This document shows, one piece after another, positions 1 to 8,150 of a stretch of 59,493 nt of DNA. The stretch's first letter is position 1, and the number at the start of each line of letters is the position of its first letter. The position numbers and the translations under genes were made by a program. The notes under the pieces are model-generated. The model saw only the letters and a list, made by a program, of their open reading frames with translations. It had not been told where the DNA came from and made no database searches. The stretch is taken from NCBI RefSeq assembly GCF_000334915.1, contig NZ_AMSF01000061.1:1-59493 (forward strand), given 5' to 3'. The stretch is from Dyella ginsengisoli LA-4 (GTDB lineage: Bacteria > Pseudomonadota > Gammaproteobacteria > Xanthomonadales > Rhodanobacteraceae).

Positions 1-837
1 ACAGGCTCTCGCAATGATCAAGAGCCCCCCTCACCCTACCCTCTCCCCCAAGCAAGCCTGGGGGAGAGGAATGAACAAAGCCTCACCCTGGCCGAGCAGA
101 TGGACCACGCCATCAGCCACACCGGCCTGCGCGACTTCTACGAGAAGGACAGCCGCGGCAACGCCGAGTCGCGCACCGAGAACCTGGACGAGCTGGTCAA
201 CGTGGCCAGCCGCTTCGAGCCGACCGCCGAAGACATCGACGCCGGCCTCACCGAGCTGGCCGCGTTCCTCTCGCACGCCGCGCTGGAGGCCGGCGAAGGC
301 CAGGGCGAAGCCTGGGACGACTGCGTGCAGCTGATGACCCTGCACTCGGCCAAGGGCCTGGAATTCCCGGTGGTATTCCTGGTCGGCATGGAGGAAGGCC
401 TGTTCCCCAGCCAGCGCTCGGTCGAGGACGAAGGCCGGCTGGAAGAGGAGCGCCGGCTCGCCTACGTCGGCATCACCCGCGCGCGGCAGAAGCTGTTCCT
501 CACCCATGCCGAATCGCGACGCATGCACGGCACCGAGATGCTGGCACGACCCTCGCGCTTCCTCGCCGAGATGCCGGCCGAGCTGGTCGACGAGGTGCGC
601 CCGCGCGTGCAGGTGAGTCGCCCGATGTACAGCGGCGCGCCGCGCTACGGTGGCAGCGCCTCGCTGGAAGAAGCCTTGCCGGTGAAGCTGGGCCAGCGCG
701 TCAGCCACCCCACCTTCGGCGAGGGCGTGGTGCTCAGCGCCGAGGGCGCCGGTGCGCACGCGCGGCTGCAGGTGAACTTCGCCGACGCCGGCAGCAAGTG
801 GCTGGTGGCGGCCTACGCCAACCTCACCCCGCTCTAG
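1..837 (+). CDS. uvrD: ATP-dependent DNA helicase UvrD, C-terminal part (5' truncated by window edge)
   Basis: This is the C-terminal 278 codons of a superfamily 1A helicase acting in mismatch repair and nucleotide excision repair. The frame is open to base 1, so the gene starts outside the window. Helicase motif V (TLHSAKGLEFPVVFLVG, encoded near 340-390) and motif VI (ERRLAYVGITRARQKLFLTH, near 451-510) are intact. The last ~55 residues form the small Tudor-like tail of UvrD/PcrA (VSHPTFGEGVV). The first ~30 visible codons do not look like helicase: they encode a Pro/Ser-rich stretch (PPSPYPLPQASLGER) that coincides with a palindromic repeat, after which family-like sequence resumes (LAEQMDHAISHTGLRDFY). 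Because the frame stays open, the protein probably carries a short inserted loop. A truncated gene starting at the ATG at 100 is possible but less likely. Confidence 0.92.
   Translation, partial: TGSRNDQEPPSPYPLPQASLGERNEQSLTLAEQMDHAISHTGLRDFYEKDSRGNAESRTENLDELVNVASRFEPTAEDIDAGLTELAAFLSHAALEAGEGQGEAWDDCVQLMTLHSAKGLEFPVVFLVGMEEGLFPSQRSVEDEGRLEEERRLAYVGITRARQKLFLTHAESRRMHGTEMLARPSRFLAEMPAELVDEVRPRVQVSRPMYSGAPRYGGSASLEEALPVKLGQRVSHPTFGEGVVLSAEGAGAHARLQVNFADAGSKWLVAAYANLTPL
40..69. repeat. Palindromic repeat inserted in frame within uvrD
   Basis: Perfect 11-bp arms (CCTCTCCCCCA at 40-50 and its complement at 59-69) enclose an 8-nt loop. C-rich flanks of the type CCCTCACCCT surround it. This is the look of the short palindromic elements scattered through Lysobacterales genomes. 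Here it lies inside an open reading frame and is translated as a Pro/Ser/Leu-rich peptide. A 9-bp direct repeat CCTCACCCT (29-37 and 81-89) brackets it. Confidence 0.7.
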
Positions 838-925
838 GGCGGGCCTGATCCGCCCCGAGGAACTCGTCGCGTCCACGTGGTCCAAGGCTCCGGTTTCCCC
901 GGAGCCCACGACCGGAGCGCGCCCC

Positions 926-1264
926 ATGCGCCGACAAGATCCCGCCAGCCGCCTGCTGGACTACGACCTGTGCGTGCACATCTTCACCGCCTCGGCGGGC
1001 ATGGTCGGCGTGTGCCTGACGGTGATCGGCATCATCCGCGTGGTGATCTCGCTGCGTAAGGCCGACCTGTTCGTCGACGACCTGCTGGCCGGCGATGCGA
1101 TCCTCTACCTCGCCGCCTGCCTGCTCGCCTACTGGGCGCTGCGCACCCGCCACCACAAGCGCAACCACCGGGTCGAGCGCACCGCCGACGTGGTGTTCCT
1201 GGTCGCGCTCACCCTCACCGCGGTCAGCGCCGGCCTGATCACCTGGGCGATCTCGGTGCGCTGA
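926..1264 (+). CDS. Small inner-membrane protein of unknown function
   Basis: 112 residues with three predicted membrane segments (about residues 20-42, 52-72 and 88-110) and a basic loop (RTRHHKRNHRVER) between the second and third, suggesting that loop is cytoplasmic. No enzymatic motif is visible. The ATG follows the uvrD stop by 88 bp, so it may be read from its own promoter or through from uvrD. I recognise the general type (conserved small membrane protein of proteobacteria) but not a characterised function. Confidence 0.75.
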   Translation: MRRQDPASRLLDYDLCVHIFTASAGMVGVCLTVIGIIRVVISLRKADLFVDDLLAGDAILYLAACLLAYWALRTRHHKRNHRVERTADVVFLVALTLTAVSAGLITWAISVR

Positions 1265-1357
1265 GGGCAACGCCGAAGCCCGGAGCCGCGCCCGCCACTG
1301 GGCGAGCGCCCCGGCGTCGCGCTAGCCTCGCATCACCTTCGCAAGCCAGACGAGCAC

Positions 1358-2578
1358 ATGGACGTCCCCTGGTATCTCCAGCACCTCGGCCTGCCCGCCG
1401 ATGCCGACCAGCGCGCGATCAAGCAGGCCTATGCCAGGCAGCTCAAGCGGCTCGATACCGCCAACGACATCGAGGGCTTCACGCGCCTGCGCCAGGCCTA
1501 CGAGGCGGCGCTGCGCGCGCTTGAAGGGGAGCCGGTGGCAGCGCCTGCCGCGCCCTCCCCTCCGCCGACGGGCACAGCTGCGTCCGCTTCCGGCGCACCT
1601 GCCGCACCGCTGGAGAACCCGATCGTCACGCAGGCCCGGCAAGCCCTGGCAAGGCTGCAGCAGGCCTTGTCATCCGGCACCCCGCCGACCGCGGCGCTGA
1701 CCGACGTACTAGCCGCGGTCCGCCGGGGCCACCTGCAGCTTCCGGCCATCTTCGAGTGCTTGCTGATCGATGCTCTCGCCTCCGGCGCGCTGGATGCACC
1801 GCTGGAGGTGTTCAACGCGGCACGCGAGGCCTTCGACTGGATGGACGTGACCCGGCTGGCCCAGCTCGGCCCGCGCGGCCAGTGGCTGCAGCAGGTGATG
1901 CACGAGCAGCGCCACTGGGAACAGGCCACCGCACCGTGCCAGGGCGCCGGCTGGTTCGAACGCCTGATCCGCGGCGACCGCTCGCCGCCGGACCCCGACA
2001 TGGCAGCGCAATGGCCGTTTGTCCTGCAGGCGCTGCGCCTGTTCCCCAACCTGATCCCACTGCGCGCGGGCCGGCCGATGCTGGAGGCCTGGCAGCAGGC
2101 ATTCGCCGCGTTGCCGGAGCTTCAACGGGGACTGGCCGAGGAGCGGGCCAGTGCCGTGCCGGCCTCGCCGGCCGCCTATCGTCGCGCACAGCCTCGGCAA
2201 CGCTCTCGCCAAGGCTTCCCCGGATGGGCGTTCGGGGTCGCCGTGTTCTTCGCGCTGCGCATGCTGCTCGATCTGGTGGGCAGTCATTCGTCACAGATAG
2301 CGTCGATCTGGAGTCCGCCCCCTCACCAGGTCGCCGAGCAGACCGCCGACGTGCCCCGACCCGTGTCATTGCTGGTCTCCGCACCACCGGCAACGGTCGA
2401 CGGACCGGACTGCCAGCGCGTCGAATCCCGCGTACACGGACAGGGCTGGACGCCCCCGGCGTCCGACGACGAAAAGCGTCGACTCGGACACTACATCCGC
2501 CAGTGCGTGCAGTTGGGCTACTGGCCACACTGGCGCATGGCCGATCCCCGGCTGGCCAGTCTCGGCGTGGTGCTGTAG
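1358..2578 (+). CDS. J-domain-like protein with C-terminal membrane anchor
   Basis: 406 residues. Residues 1-56 resemble a DnaJ J-domain: WYLQHLGLPADAD, then helix II (AIKQAYARQLKRLD) and helix III (FTRLRQAYEAAL). The HPD tripeptide that stimulates DnaK is absent; RLD stands at the equivalent place. A Pro/Ala-rich linker follows (59-84), then a helical domain with Trp/Phe-rich segments and one membrane segment near residues 288-307. The remaining ~100 residues hold two cysteines and may face the periplasm. The gene converges with hemY, 25 bp between stops. Lack of HPD argues against a classical co-chaperone; function is not known to me. Confidence 0.75.
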   Translation: MDVPWYLQHLGLPADADQRAIKQAYARQLKRLDTANDIEGFTRLRQAYEAALRALEGEPVAAPAAPSPPPTGTAASASGAPAAPLENPIVTQARQALARLQQALSSGTPPTAALTDVLAAVRRGHLQLPAIFECLLIDALASGALDAPLEVFNAAREAFDWMDVTRLAQLGPRGQWLQQVMHEQRHWEQATAPCQGAGWFERLIRGDRSPPDPDMAAQWPFVLQALRLFPNLIPLRAGRPMLEAWQQAFAALPELQRGLAEERASAVPASPAAYRRAQPRQRSRQGFPGWAFGVAVFFALRMLLDLVGSHSSQIASIWSPPPHQVAEQTADVPRPVSLLVSAPPATVDGPDCQRVESRVHGQGWTPPASDDEKRRLGHYIRQCVQLGYWPHWRMADPRLASLGVVL

Positions 2579-2603
2579 CGGACCCGCTCGCGAAGCGCGT
2601 GCG

Positions 2604-3857
2604 CTACTCGCGCAGACGCGGCATGCCGTGCTCGTTGCGGTCCTCGATGGCGATCGGGCGGGTGTCGATCGCACCCAGCGATGCCGTCGGCACGTTCAAC
2701 ACCGAGTCGCCGCGGGTCAGCGCCAGTGCGTTGCGGTAGCAGCGCTGCGCCATCACCGCGTCGCCCTGGCCGGTCCACATCTCGGCCAGCGCTTCCCATG
2801 CGCCGGCACTGGGGACGAGCGCGATGGAACGCTCCAGGTGCTTGCGCGCCTGGCCCCACAGCTTGAGCTTCACGCACAGCCGGCCCATCGCCAGCAGCAG
2901 GCCGGCATCGTTGGGATGCGCGTCGAGCCAGCCTTCGGCGCGACGCAGGCGCGCTTCCAGGTCCTCGTCACCCAACGCACCCCACACCTGCACCAGCGAG
3001 GACGACCACTCGCGGCGCAGCGCAGAGTCCAGTTCGTCCATCGCCGGCAGGATCATGCCCAGCGCCGCAGCACGACGGGCATAGGCCTCGATCACCGCCG
3101 GCGTCCGTCGCTGGTTCTTCGGCAGCTGCGACCACAGCTGGTTGAGCGCCGCGGCATCCGGCGCGGCGGCCACGCTGGCGACCAGCACCTGGGTCTCCAG
3201 CGCCTGGTAGCTGCGGGTGCCGAGCGCCGAACTCTTCTGTAGCGGAGCCAGCGCGGCGCGGGCACGACGGGTATCGCCGGCGGCCAGTGCAGCAAGCGCG
3301 AGCTCGCGCCAGCCGCCCGGGGTCAGCTTGCCGTTGTCGGCTTCCGGCGCCAGCAGGGCGACCGCCTCGGCCGGCTTGCCCTCACGGCGCAGCAGCGAGG
3401 CGCGCAGCACGCGCGCGGCCGGCGGGACATCCTGTGCGGCCTGGTCAAGGAATTCGCGGGCCCGCGTGGTCTCGCCGCGGCGGGCGGCGGCTTCGGCGGC
3501 GGCGAGCAGCGCCGGGCCGCGCAGCGCATCCAGCCGCGAGGCGCGGGCCAGGTCGCGCTCGGCGTCGCCGTGACGGCCTTCGGCCAGTGCCACCAGGCCA
3601 TCGGCCAGCCGGCGCCGACTGACCCGGCGATGCCGCCGGGTGAACGCGCCCAGCGGCCAGCGCACGAGCTGCCACAGCGCGCCCAGTACGGCCCACAGCA
3701 GCAGCAGGATGACGACCGCTGCCAGCACGGTGGTTTCGGCATACCAGCCACGGATGCGCACCAGCACGTAGCCGGGGTCTTCGGCGACCCAGTGCCAGCC
3801 GAACGCCGCCAACGCGGCGATCAGCACCAGCAGGAGAATCCAGCGCCACAGCTTCAC
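2604..3857 (-). CDS. hemY: HemY family TPR protein of the haem biosynthesis cluster
   Basis: 417 residues with two N-terminal membrane segments (about 5-22 and 42-63) and then a long alanine-rich helical array of TPR-like repeats, the architecture of proteobacterial HemY. The name is historical: this is not protoporphyrinogen oxidase, and its biochemical role is unsettled, probably scaffolding or membrane organisation of tetrapyrrole enzymes. The ATG overlaps the hemX stop by 4 bp (ATGA), so translation is coupled, and hemD lies just upstream, giving the order hemD-hemX-hemY seen in many gammaproteobacteria. Confidence 0.9.
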   Translation of the reverse strand: MKLWRWILLLVLIAALAAFGWHWVAEDPGYVLVRIRGWYAETTVLAAVVILLLLWAVLGALWQLVRWPLGAFTRRHRRVSRRRLADGLVALAEGRHGDAERDLARASRLDALRGPALLAAAEAAARRGETTRAREFLDQAAQDVPPAARVLRASLLRREGKPAEAVALLAPEADNGKLTPGGWRELALAALAAGDTRRARAALAPLQKSSALGTRSYQALETQVLVASVAAAPDAAALNQLWSQLPKNQRRTPAVIEAYARRAAALGMILPAMDELDSALRREWSSSLVQVWGALGDEDLEARLRRAEGWLDAHPNDAGLLLAMGRLCVKLKLWGQARKHLERSIALVPSAGAWEALAEMWTGQGDAVMAQRCYRNALALTRGDSVLNVPTASLGAIDTRPIAIEDRNEHGMPRLRE

Positions 3858-4966
3858 GGGCGTGCTCCGTTCGCGGCGGGCTTGGCCGGGGCGGCGCCAG
3901 CCGCCGGCTTGAGCGCGTGCACCGCACGCAGATTGCGCAGCTCGGTGAGCGCCTCACCCAGTTCCACCGGCGTGCCGGGCGCGGCGTCCTTGATGAGGCC
4001 GGCCAACGTGTCGCGTGCCGCCTTCACCGTCGCATCGGCGGCGTCGAACTGGCCAGCCAGGCTGGTGTCGGCCCGCTGCAGGGCGGCGCGATAGGCCGTG
4101 CCGTCGTGCGCGAGCAGTGCGGCCTCGGCCTGGGCCAGGTCCAGCGCCACCAGCTCGCGCGACAGACGCGCGTCAGCCACGGCCATCGGCGCGCCGTTGT
4201 CGCGACCGATCCGCACCACGCCGGACAACGCCTGCCCGATCCGCGCCCACGTGCCACTGCTCGACGACGAGGCCGGGGCGTCCAGCGGACGCAGCGGCAG
4301 GCCACCGATCTGGCCACGCAACTGCTGCAGCCTGGCCAGCGCCGCGCCGTCGTGGCTGGCGGCGGCACGATCGAGCGCCTCATGTTCGGCGGCCACGCTC
4401 TGGCGCAGGCCATAGAACGCGGCGTCGTCCACGCCGGACAGCGCCTGGTCGGCCAGGCCGTAGGCGGTGGCGGCGCCCGCGGCGTCGTGGAACAGCTCGT
4501 AGCGCTCCTTGCCCATGCGCAGCAGCGACTCGGTCTCGTCCAGCAGCATCGCGTCGTGGCTGGACAGGCTCTTTTCCGACAGCTTGGCCACCGCGTCCTC
4601 GAGGTTGCGCAGGCGCTCGTTCTGGCCGAGCACCTCCTCGCGCAGGCCGCGGTTCACGTCGTCGGCGTCGCGCAGGCGCGCGCTGAGCGAGCGGCGATCG
4701 TCATCCAGCGCCTTCAGGCTGGTTTCCAGCGTGGCGACGCGGGTATCGAGCTGGGCCACGGTACCGGCGGCAGCGGCATCGCCGCGGGCCCGCTGCCACT
4801 GCTGCCAGCCGACGTAGGCCGTGCCGGCGATGGCCAGCAGGGCGAGCAGGAGCGCCAGGGCAAGCGCGCTGCCGCCGCCCTTCGGCTCGGACGGACGCGA
4901 CGCGACGGGGCGCGAGGAAGCGGGGACGACCTTGGCGGTCTCGTTCGGAGCGGCATCGTTGTTCAT
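3854..4966 (-). CDS. hemX: HemX family protein (uroporphyrinogen-III C-methyltransferase-like)
   Basis: 370 residues: a short cytoplasmic N-terminus, one membrane segment near residues 33-54, a heptad-rich coiled coil (about 65-145) and a helical periplasmic-type domain. It has none of the SAM-binding motifs of CysG/CobA, so the methyltransferase name often attached to this family is not supported by sequence. It lies 36 bp after hemD and overlaps hemY by 4 bp, so it belongs to the haem operon. The tail is Ala/Pro/Lys-rich (PAAGAAPAKPAANGARP) and looks disordered. Confidence 0.88.
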   Translation of the reverse strand: MNNDAAPNETAKVVPASSRPVASRPSEPKGGGSALALALLLALLAIAGTAYVGWQQWQRARGDAAAAGTVAQLDTRVATLETSLKALDDDRRSLSARLRDADDVNRGLREEVLGQNERLRNLEDAVAKLSEKSLSSHDAMLLDETESLLRMGKERYELFHDAAGAATAYGLADQALSGVDDAAFYGLRQSVAAEHEALDRAAASHDGAALARLQQLRGQIGGLPLRPLDAPASSSSSGTWARIGQALSGVVRIGRDNGAPMAVADARLSRELVALDLAQAEAALLAHDGTAYRAALQRADTSLAGQFDAADATVKAARDTLAGLIKDAAPGTPVELGEALTELRNLRAVHALKPAAGAAPAKPAANGARP

Positions 4967-5002
4967 GCGCGCATGCTAGCAGCGGCGGCCCACCGGGCCG
5001 TA

Positions 5003-5770
5003 TCAAGGCAACGTGAAGTCCCCGCCGGCGGCCGCCAGCAGGTCGGTAGCGCCGGCCGAGCGGGCCAGCGCCATGCGGGAAAATCCGGCCTTGCGGGCGG
5101 CCTCGGCCAGCCGCTCGCTGCTGACCACGGCCACCGCCCGCTGCAGGACCGCCCAGGCCTCCGGCGGCAGCGAACGGGCGAGGTTGTGCAACGCCTCGGC
5201 GCTGGACAGCAGCACCCGGGCGTCGGCCGGCAGGGCGTGCACGGCCGCGATGTGGCGACGATCCAGCCGCGGCGCGCCGCGCGTGTATACGTGCACCTCG
5301 TCCAGCCGCGCACCGCGCGCCAGCAGCGTTTCGCGCAGCAGCCCGCGTCCGCCGGCCGCGCCGACCAGCGCCACGGGCCGGCCGGTCAGCGCCTGCAGCG
5401 CCGGCAGCACCAGCACGCCCTCGCTGTCCTGCCGGGCCGGCGATTGCGGGTCGGTCACGCCGGCCCGCCGCAGCGCGCGTGCAGTGCCCTGGCCCACGCC
5501 GATCGCCGCGCAGTCGGCCGGGATCGGTGCCAGTGCCGCCGCAAAGCGCACCGCGGCCGGACTGGTGAAGACCACCGCCGCCGCCCGCAGCGCCCGGACC
5601 AGCGCCGCCCGCGTCGCCTCATCGTCGATCGCATGCAGCGACAGGCCCGGCAGCAGCAGCGGCCGGCCGCCCTGCGCACGCACCCGTCGCGCCAGGCTGG
5701 CACCGGTGCCGGCCGGACGGGTGATCACCACCACGCGACCATGCAGCGACGGGACAGGCGATCGGGACAT
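5003..5770 (-). CDS. hemD: Uroporphyrinogen-III synthase
   Basis: 255 residues. HemD cyclises hydroxymethylbilane with inversion of ring D to give uroporphyrinogen III. It shows the two-lobed HemD layout: RVVVITRPAGTGASLARRV at the start, VFTSPAAVRFA in the middle, and LLSSAEALHNLARSLP plus VVSSERLAEAA in the second lobe. The frame stays open 142 codons upstream, but that extension is antisense to the thioesterase gene. The ATG at 5770 opens directly into the conserved strand, so it is the chosen start. hemC is not in the window; hemX follows after 36 bp. Confidence 0.92.
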   Translation of the reverse strand: MSRSPVPSLHGRVVVITRPAGTGASLARRVRAQGGRPLLLPGLSLHAIDDEATRAALVRALRAAAVVFTSPAAVRFAAALAPIPADCAAIGVGQGTARALRRAGVTDPQSPARQDSEGVLVLPALQALTGRPVALVGAAGGRGLLRETLLARGARLDEVHVYTRGAPRLDRRHIAAVHALPADARVLLSSAEALHNLARSLPPEAWAVLQRAVAVVSSERLAEAARKAGFSRMALARSAGATDLLAAAGGDFTLP

Positions 5771-5906
5771 GGCGATGGGTTCCTCGCGTTCGGGGGAGGT
5801 CGGCGACGATGCGCGGCAGGGTCGCAGTCTAGCGTTGCCGCCACTTACACTGGCCTGCCCCGCCCGGCGCGCCGGGCTGCTGTCCTCCCTGCACCACGAG
5901 ATATCG

Positions 5907-6401
5907 ATGTCGACTTCCTCCCCCGTGCCCTCCCGCGCCCGCGACGCCACCGCCGAGGCGCTGGTGCAATTCATCCGCGACGAGATCCCGCTGGCCCGCG
6001 CGATGGACCTGCATCTGGACACCCACACCCCGGATCGCCTCAGCCTAGCCGTGCCGCTGGCACCCAATGTCAACGACAAGGGCTGCGCCTTCGGCGGCAG
6101 CCTGGTCAGCCTGATGACGCTGGCCGGATGGGCGTTGGTGGAACTGGCGCTGCGCGAGCGTGGCGAGGAGTGCGATGTGTTCGTCGGCGAGTCCACCGTG
6201 CGCTACCTGGCCCCGGTGTGGTCGGATTTCCGCGCCGACGCCGTGCTGGCGCCCGAATCGGACTGGGCCACCTTCTTCGCCACCCTGGCCGCGCGCGGCC
6301 GCGCCCGCATCGAGGTGAGCTGCGCCGTCCCGGGCGAGGACGGCAAGCCCGCCGCCACGCTGGCCGCGCGCTTCGTCGCCAAGCGCCGCTCAGGTTGCTG
6401 A
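5907..6401 (+). CDS. YiiD-type hotdog-fold thioesterase
   Basis: 164 residues. The pattern DLHLDTHTPDRLSLAVPL...NVNDKGCAFGGSLVSLMTLAGW is that of the putative thioesterase domain found at the C-terminus of E. coli YiiD and as a free-standing protein in many gammaproteobacteria; it should hydrolyse an acyl-CoA or acyl-ACP of unknown identity in the cytosol. The frame is open far upstream because of high GC, but only the ATG at 5907 begins a domain-like protein; upstream residues are antisense to hemD. It is divergent from hemD with a 136-bp shared promoter region. Confidence 0.82.
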   Translation: MSTSSPVPSRARDATAEALVQFIRDEIPLARAMDLHLDTHTPDRLSLAVPLAPNVNDKGCAFGGSLVSLMTLAGWALVELALRERGEECDVFVGESTVRYLAPVWSDFRADAVLAPESDWATFFATLAARGRARIEVSCAVPGEDGKPAATLAARFVAKRRSGC

Positions 6402-6406
6402 GCCGT

Positions 6407-6426
6407 CGTGCGGGCTTGCCCGCACG
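6407..6426 (+). terminator. Hairpin after the thioesterase gene
   Basis: Perfect 9-bp arms CGTGCGGGC / GCCCGCACG separated by two T, starting 5 bp after the thioesterase stop. There is no T-run, so it may be a 3'-end-protecting hairpin or a weak terminator. Confidence 0.5.
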
Positions 6427-6475
6427 GCGTCATCCGGCACAATGGCCGACGCCCATTCTGCGAAGAGAACGCGCC

Positions 6476-6892
6476 ATGCGCCGTATCGCCCGCATCACCG
6501 CCGTCGCCGCCCTGCTACTGGTGGCCGGCTGCGCCACCGACCAGCGCAACCAGACGCTGACCGCCACCCTCAACGCCTACGCCAGCACGGTCCGCTGGGG
6601 CAACCCGGCCAACGCCGAGCAGTTCGTCGACCCGGCGATCCGCAAAGAGCACCCGCTCACCCCGATCGAGCTGTCCCGGTTCACCCAGTACCGGGTGAGC
6701 GACTACGACGACGGCTCCGGACCGGTTCCCACCGGCGAGAACGAGGTCAAGCAGGTGGTGCGCATCGGCATCGTCAACGTGCACACCCAGGTCGAGCGCA
6801 CCCTCGTCGACCGCCAGACCTGGAAGTACGACCCGCAGGCCAAGCACTGGTGGCTGACCACGCCCCTGCCCGATTTCGCTCCCGCGGAGTGA
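6476..6892 (+). CDS. Small outer-membrane-type lipoprotein
   Basis: 138 residues starting with a type II signal peptide: MRRIARITAVAALLLVAGC, with lipobox VAGC and Cys19 as the lipidation site. The mature part (TATLNAYASTVRWGNPANA, then an SRFTQYRVSDYDDG strand region, ending KHWWLTTPLPDF) is predicted to be a compact alpha/beta domain of about 115 residues. Residue +2 after the Cys is Ala, so transport to the outer membrane is expected. The chosen ATG at 6476 is the first that gives a signal peptide; the long upstream extension is shadow. Function unknown. Confidence 0.82.
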   Translation: MRRIARITAVAALLLVAGCATDQRNQTLTATLNAYASTVRWGNPANAEQFVDPAIRKEHPLTPIELSRFTQYRVSDYDDGSGPVPTGENEVKQVVRIGIVNVHTQVERTLVDRQTWKYDPQAKHWWLTTPLPDFAPAE

Positions 6893-6983
6893 TGCCGCAG
6901 GGGCAGGTTCGCCGCTTGCCCCTATAATCGCGATCCTTTCCGCATCCCCAGGCGACCCGAGCGGTCGCGCCAATCGAGTCCCG

Positions 6984-7424
6984 ATGAACGATTTCCTGCA
7001 CAAGCTGCCCACCTTCCTGGGCAACCACCTCGCGCTCTCTGCGCTGTTCGTCCTGCTGCTGCTGGCGCTGATCGTCACCCAGCTGATGACCCTGCTGCGC
7101 AAGTTCAAGGAGCTGACGCCGGCCGGCCTCACCCTGCTGATGAACCGCGAAAATCCGCTGCTGGTGGACATCTCCCCGCGCGACAGTTTCGAGAAGGGCC
7201 ACATCCCCGGCGCCAAGCACGTGCTGATGAGCCAGTTCGACCCGGAGAGCAAGGACCTGGCCAAGGCCAAGGAACTGCCGGTGGTCGTCATCTGCCGCTC
7301 CGGCCAGACCGCCCAGGGCGCCGCCCAGCGCCTGGTGAAGGCCGGCTTCCAGAAGGTGTTCTACCTCGGCGGCGGCATGGGTGCATGGACGCAGGCGCAG
7401 TTGCCGGTGGTGAAGGGGAAGTAG
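6984..7424 (+). CDS. Membrane-anchored rhodanese-domain protein
   Basis: 146 residues: a membrane anchor at about 15-36, then a single rhodanese domain with the CH2A-like element (LLVDISPRDSFEKGHIPGAKH) and the active-site loop CRSGQTA, catalytic Cys104. The six-residue loop is typical of sulfurtransferases rather than Cdc25-type phosphatases. In related genomes such a gene sits near glutaredoxin and secB; here it stands alone and ends at a strong terminator. A TATAAT hexamer 56 bp before the ATG (6923-6928) is a likely -10 box. Confidence 0.88.
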   Translation: MNDFLHKLPTFLGNHLALSALFVLLLLALIVTQLMTLLRKFKELTPAGLTLLMNRENPLLVDISPRDSFEKGHIPGAKHVLMSQFDPESKDLAKAKELPVVVICRSGQTAQGAAQRLVKAGFQKVFYLGGGMGAWTQAQLPVVKGK

Positions 7425-7475
7425 CACGACGGCCGATCGAACCCCGCGTCGGTCCAATATCGGCCGGCACAGGAG

Positions 7476-7513
7476 ACCCGCCGAGGCCACCGGGCCGAAG
7501 CGGGTTTCTTTTT
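7476..7513 (+). terminator. Rho-independent terminator after the rhodanese gene
   Basis: ACCCGC (7476-7481) pairs with GCGGGT (7500-7505), with an inner GGCC/GGCC pairing, followed directly by TTCTTTTT. It closes the rhodanese transcription unit and marks the left edge of the accessory pocket. Confidence 0.8.
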
Positions 7514-7625
7514 GGGCGCTGTACGGCTGACACTGCCGCTGGCGCCCTGCGGTGATGCCGCAGCAGAGGCCGACCCGCAGGTGCCGTCGCTACCGTCTTT
7601 CCGCTCGCCCGGACATTCCGCCAGC

Positions 7626-8048
7626 ATGCCCATCGTCACCGGCACCTACGCATTCGCGCCCGCACTGGGACCCGACGGCAGCCGCGTCCGCCGCGACGGC
7701 ACCACCACCGACGGGTGGTTGATCGTGCGTTTCGATCGCGAGGTCGGTCGCTACCTGCGCCATCTCTACCGGCTCGCATCGCCCGCCGAAGCCGCCATCA
7801 GCGAGCCGCTCTGGGGTCCGCATGTCTCGATCGTCCAGGGCGAGCAGCCCCCGAACCTGCAGCACTGGAAAGACCGGGAGGGACAGCCGGTGGAGATCGA
7901 GTACGCGCAGGATCCACGCGAGACGGACGGCTACGTCTACCTGCCCGTCGCCTGCGAGGCGGCGCTGGCCTACCGCGAGCTGCTCGGCCTGCCGCGGGAA
8001 CCGCGCTGGCCGCTGCACCTCACCATCGGCAACCGCAAGCGTGGCTGA
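7626..8048 (+). CDS. 2H-phosphoesterase-like protein
   Basis: 140 residues. Two His-x-Ser/Thr motifs are set 65 residues apart: GPHVSIVQGE (His66, Ser68) and WPLHLTIGN (His131, Thr133), each on a predicted beta strand. That is the hallmark of the 2H phosphoesterase superfamily (2',5'-RNA ligase/cyclic phosphodiesterase folds), whose members open 2',3'-cyclic phosphates or act on RNA ends. The ATG at 7626 opens a clean protein (MPIVTGTYAF); an upstream frame extension to 7512 runs through the terminator and is not used. Family membership is inferred from the motif pair and spacing; substrate unknown. Similar free-standing forms occur in phages. Confidence 0.6.
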   Translation: MPIVTGTYAFAPALGPDGSRVRRDGTTTDGWLIVRFDREVGRYLRHLYRLASPAEAAISEPLWGPHVSIVQGEQPPNLQHWKDREGQPVEIEYAQDPRETDGYVYLPVACEAALAYRELLGLPREPRWPLHLTIGNRKRG

Positions 8049-8150
8049 TCTCCCGTCCGCATCCGCCCCGGCGCACCCGCGAGGGGCCAACCGGGCCGCA
8101 CGATATCCGGTCAGAGCCGCGCGAGGCCGGAACCGCCAACCGGACCGGCC

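Noticed and set aside
29-89. Target-site duplication around the uvrD palindrome (CCTCACCCT twice)
   Set aside because: The copies are 52 bp apart, so removing one copy plus the insert would shift the frame; it is more likely part of the repeat itself.
3917-6475. An 853-codon plus-strand extension in front of the small lipoprotein
   Set aside because: It lies antisense to hemX and hemD and runs through the thioesterase in another frame; the signal peptide at 6476 marks the true start.
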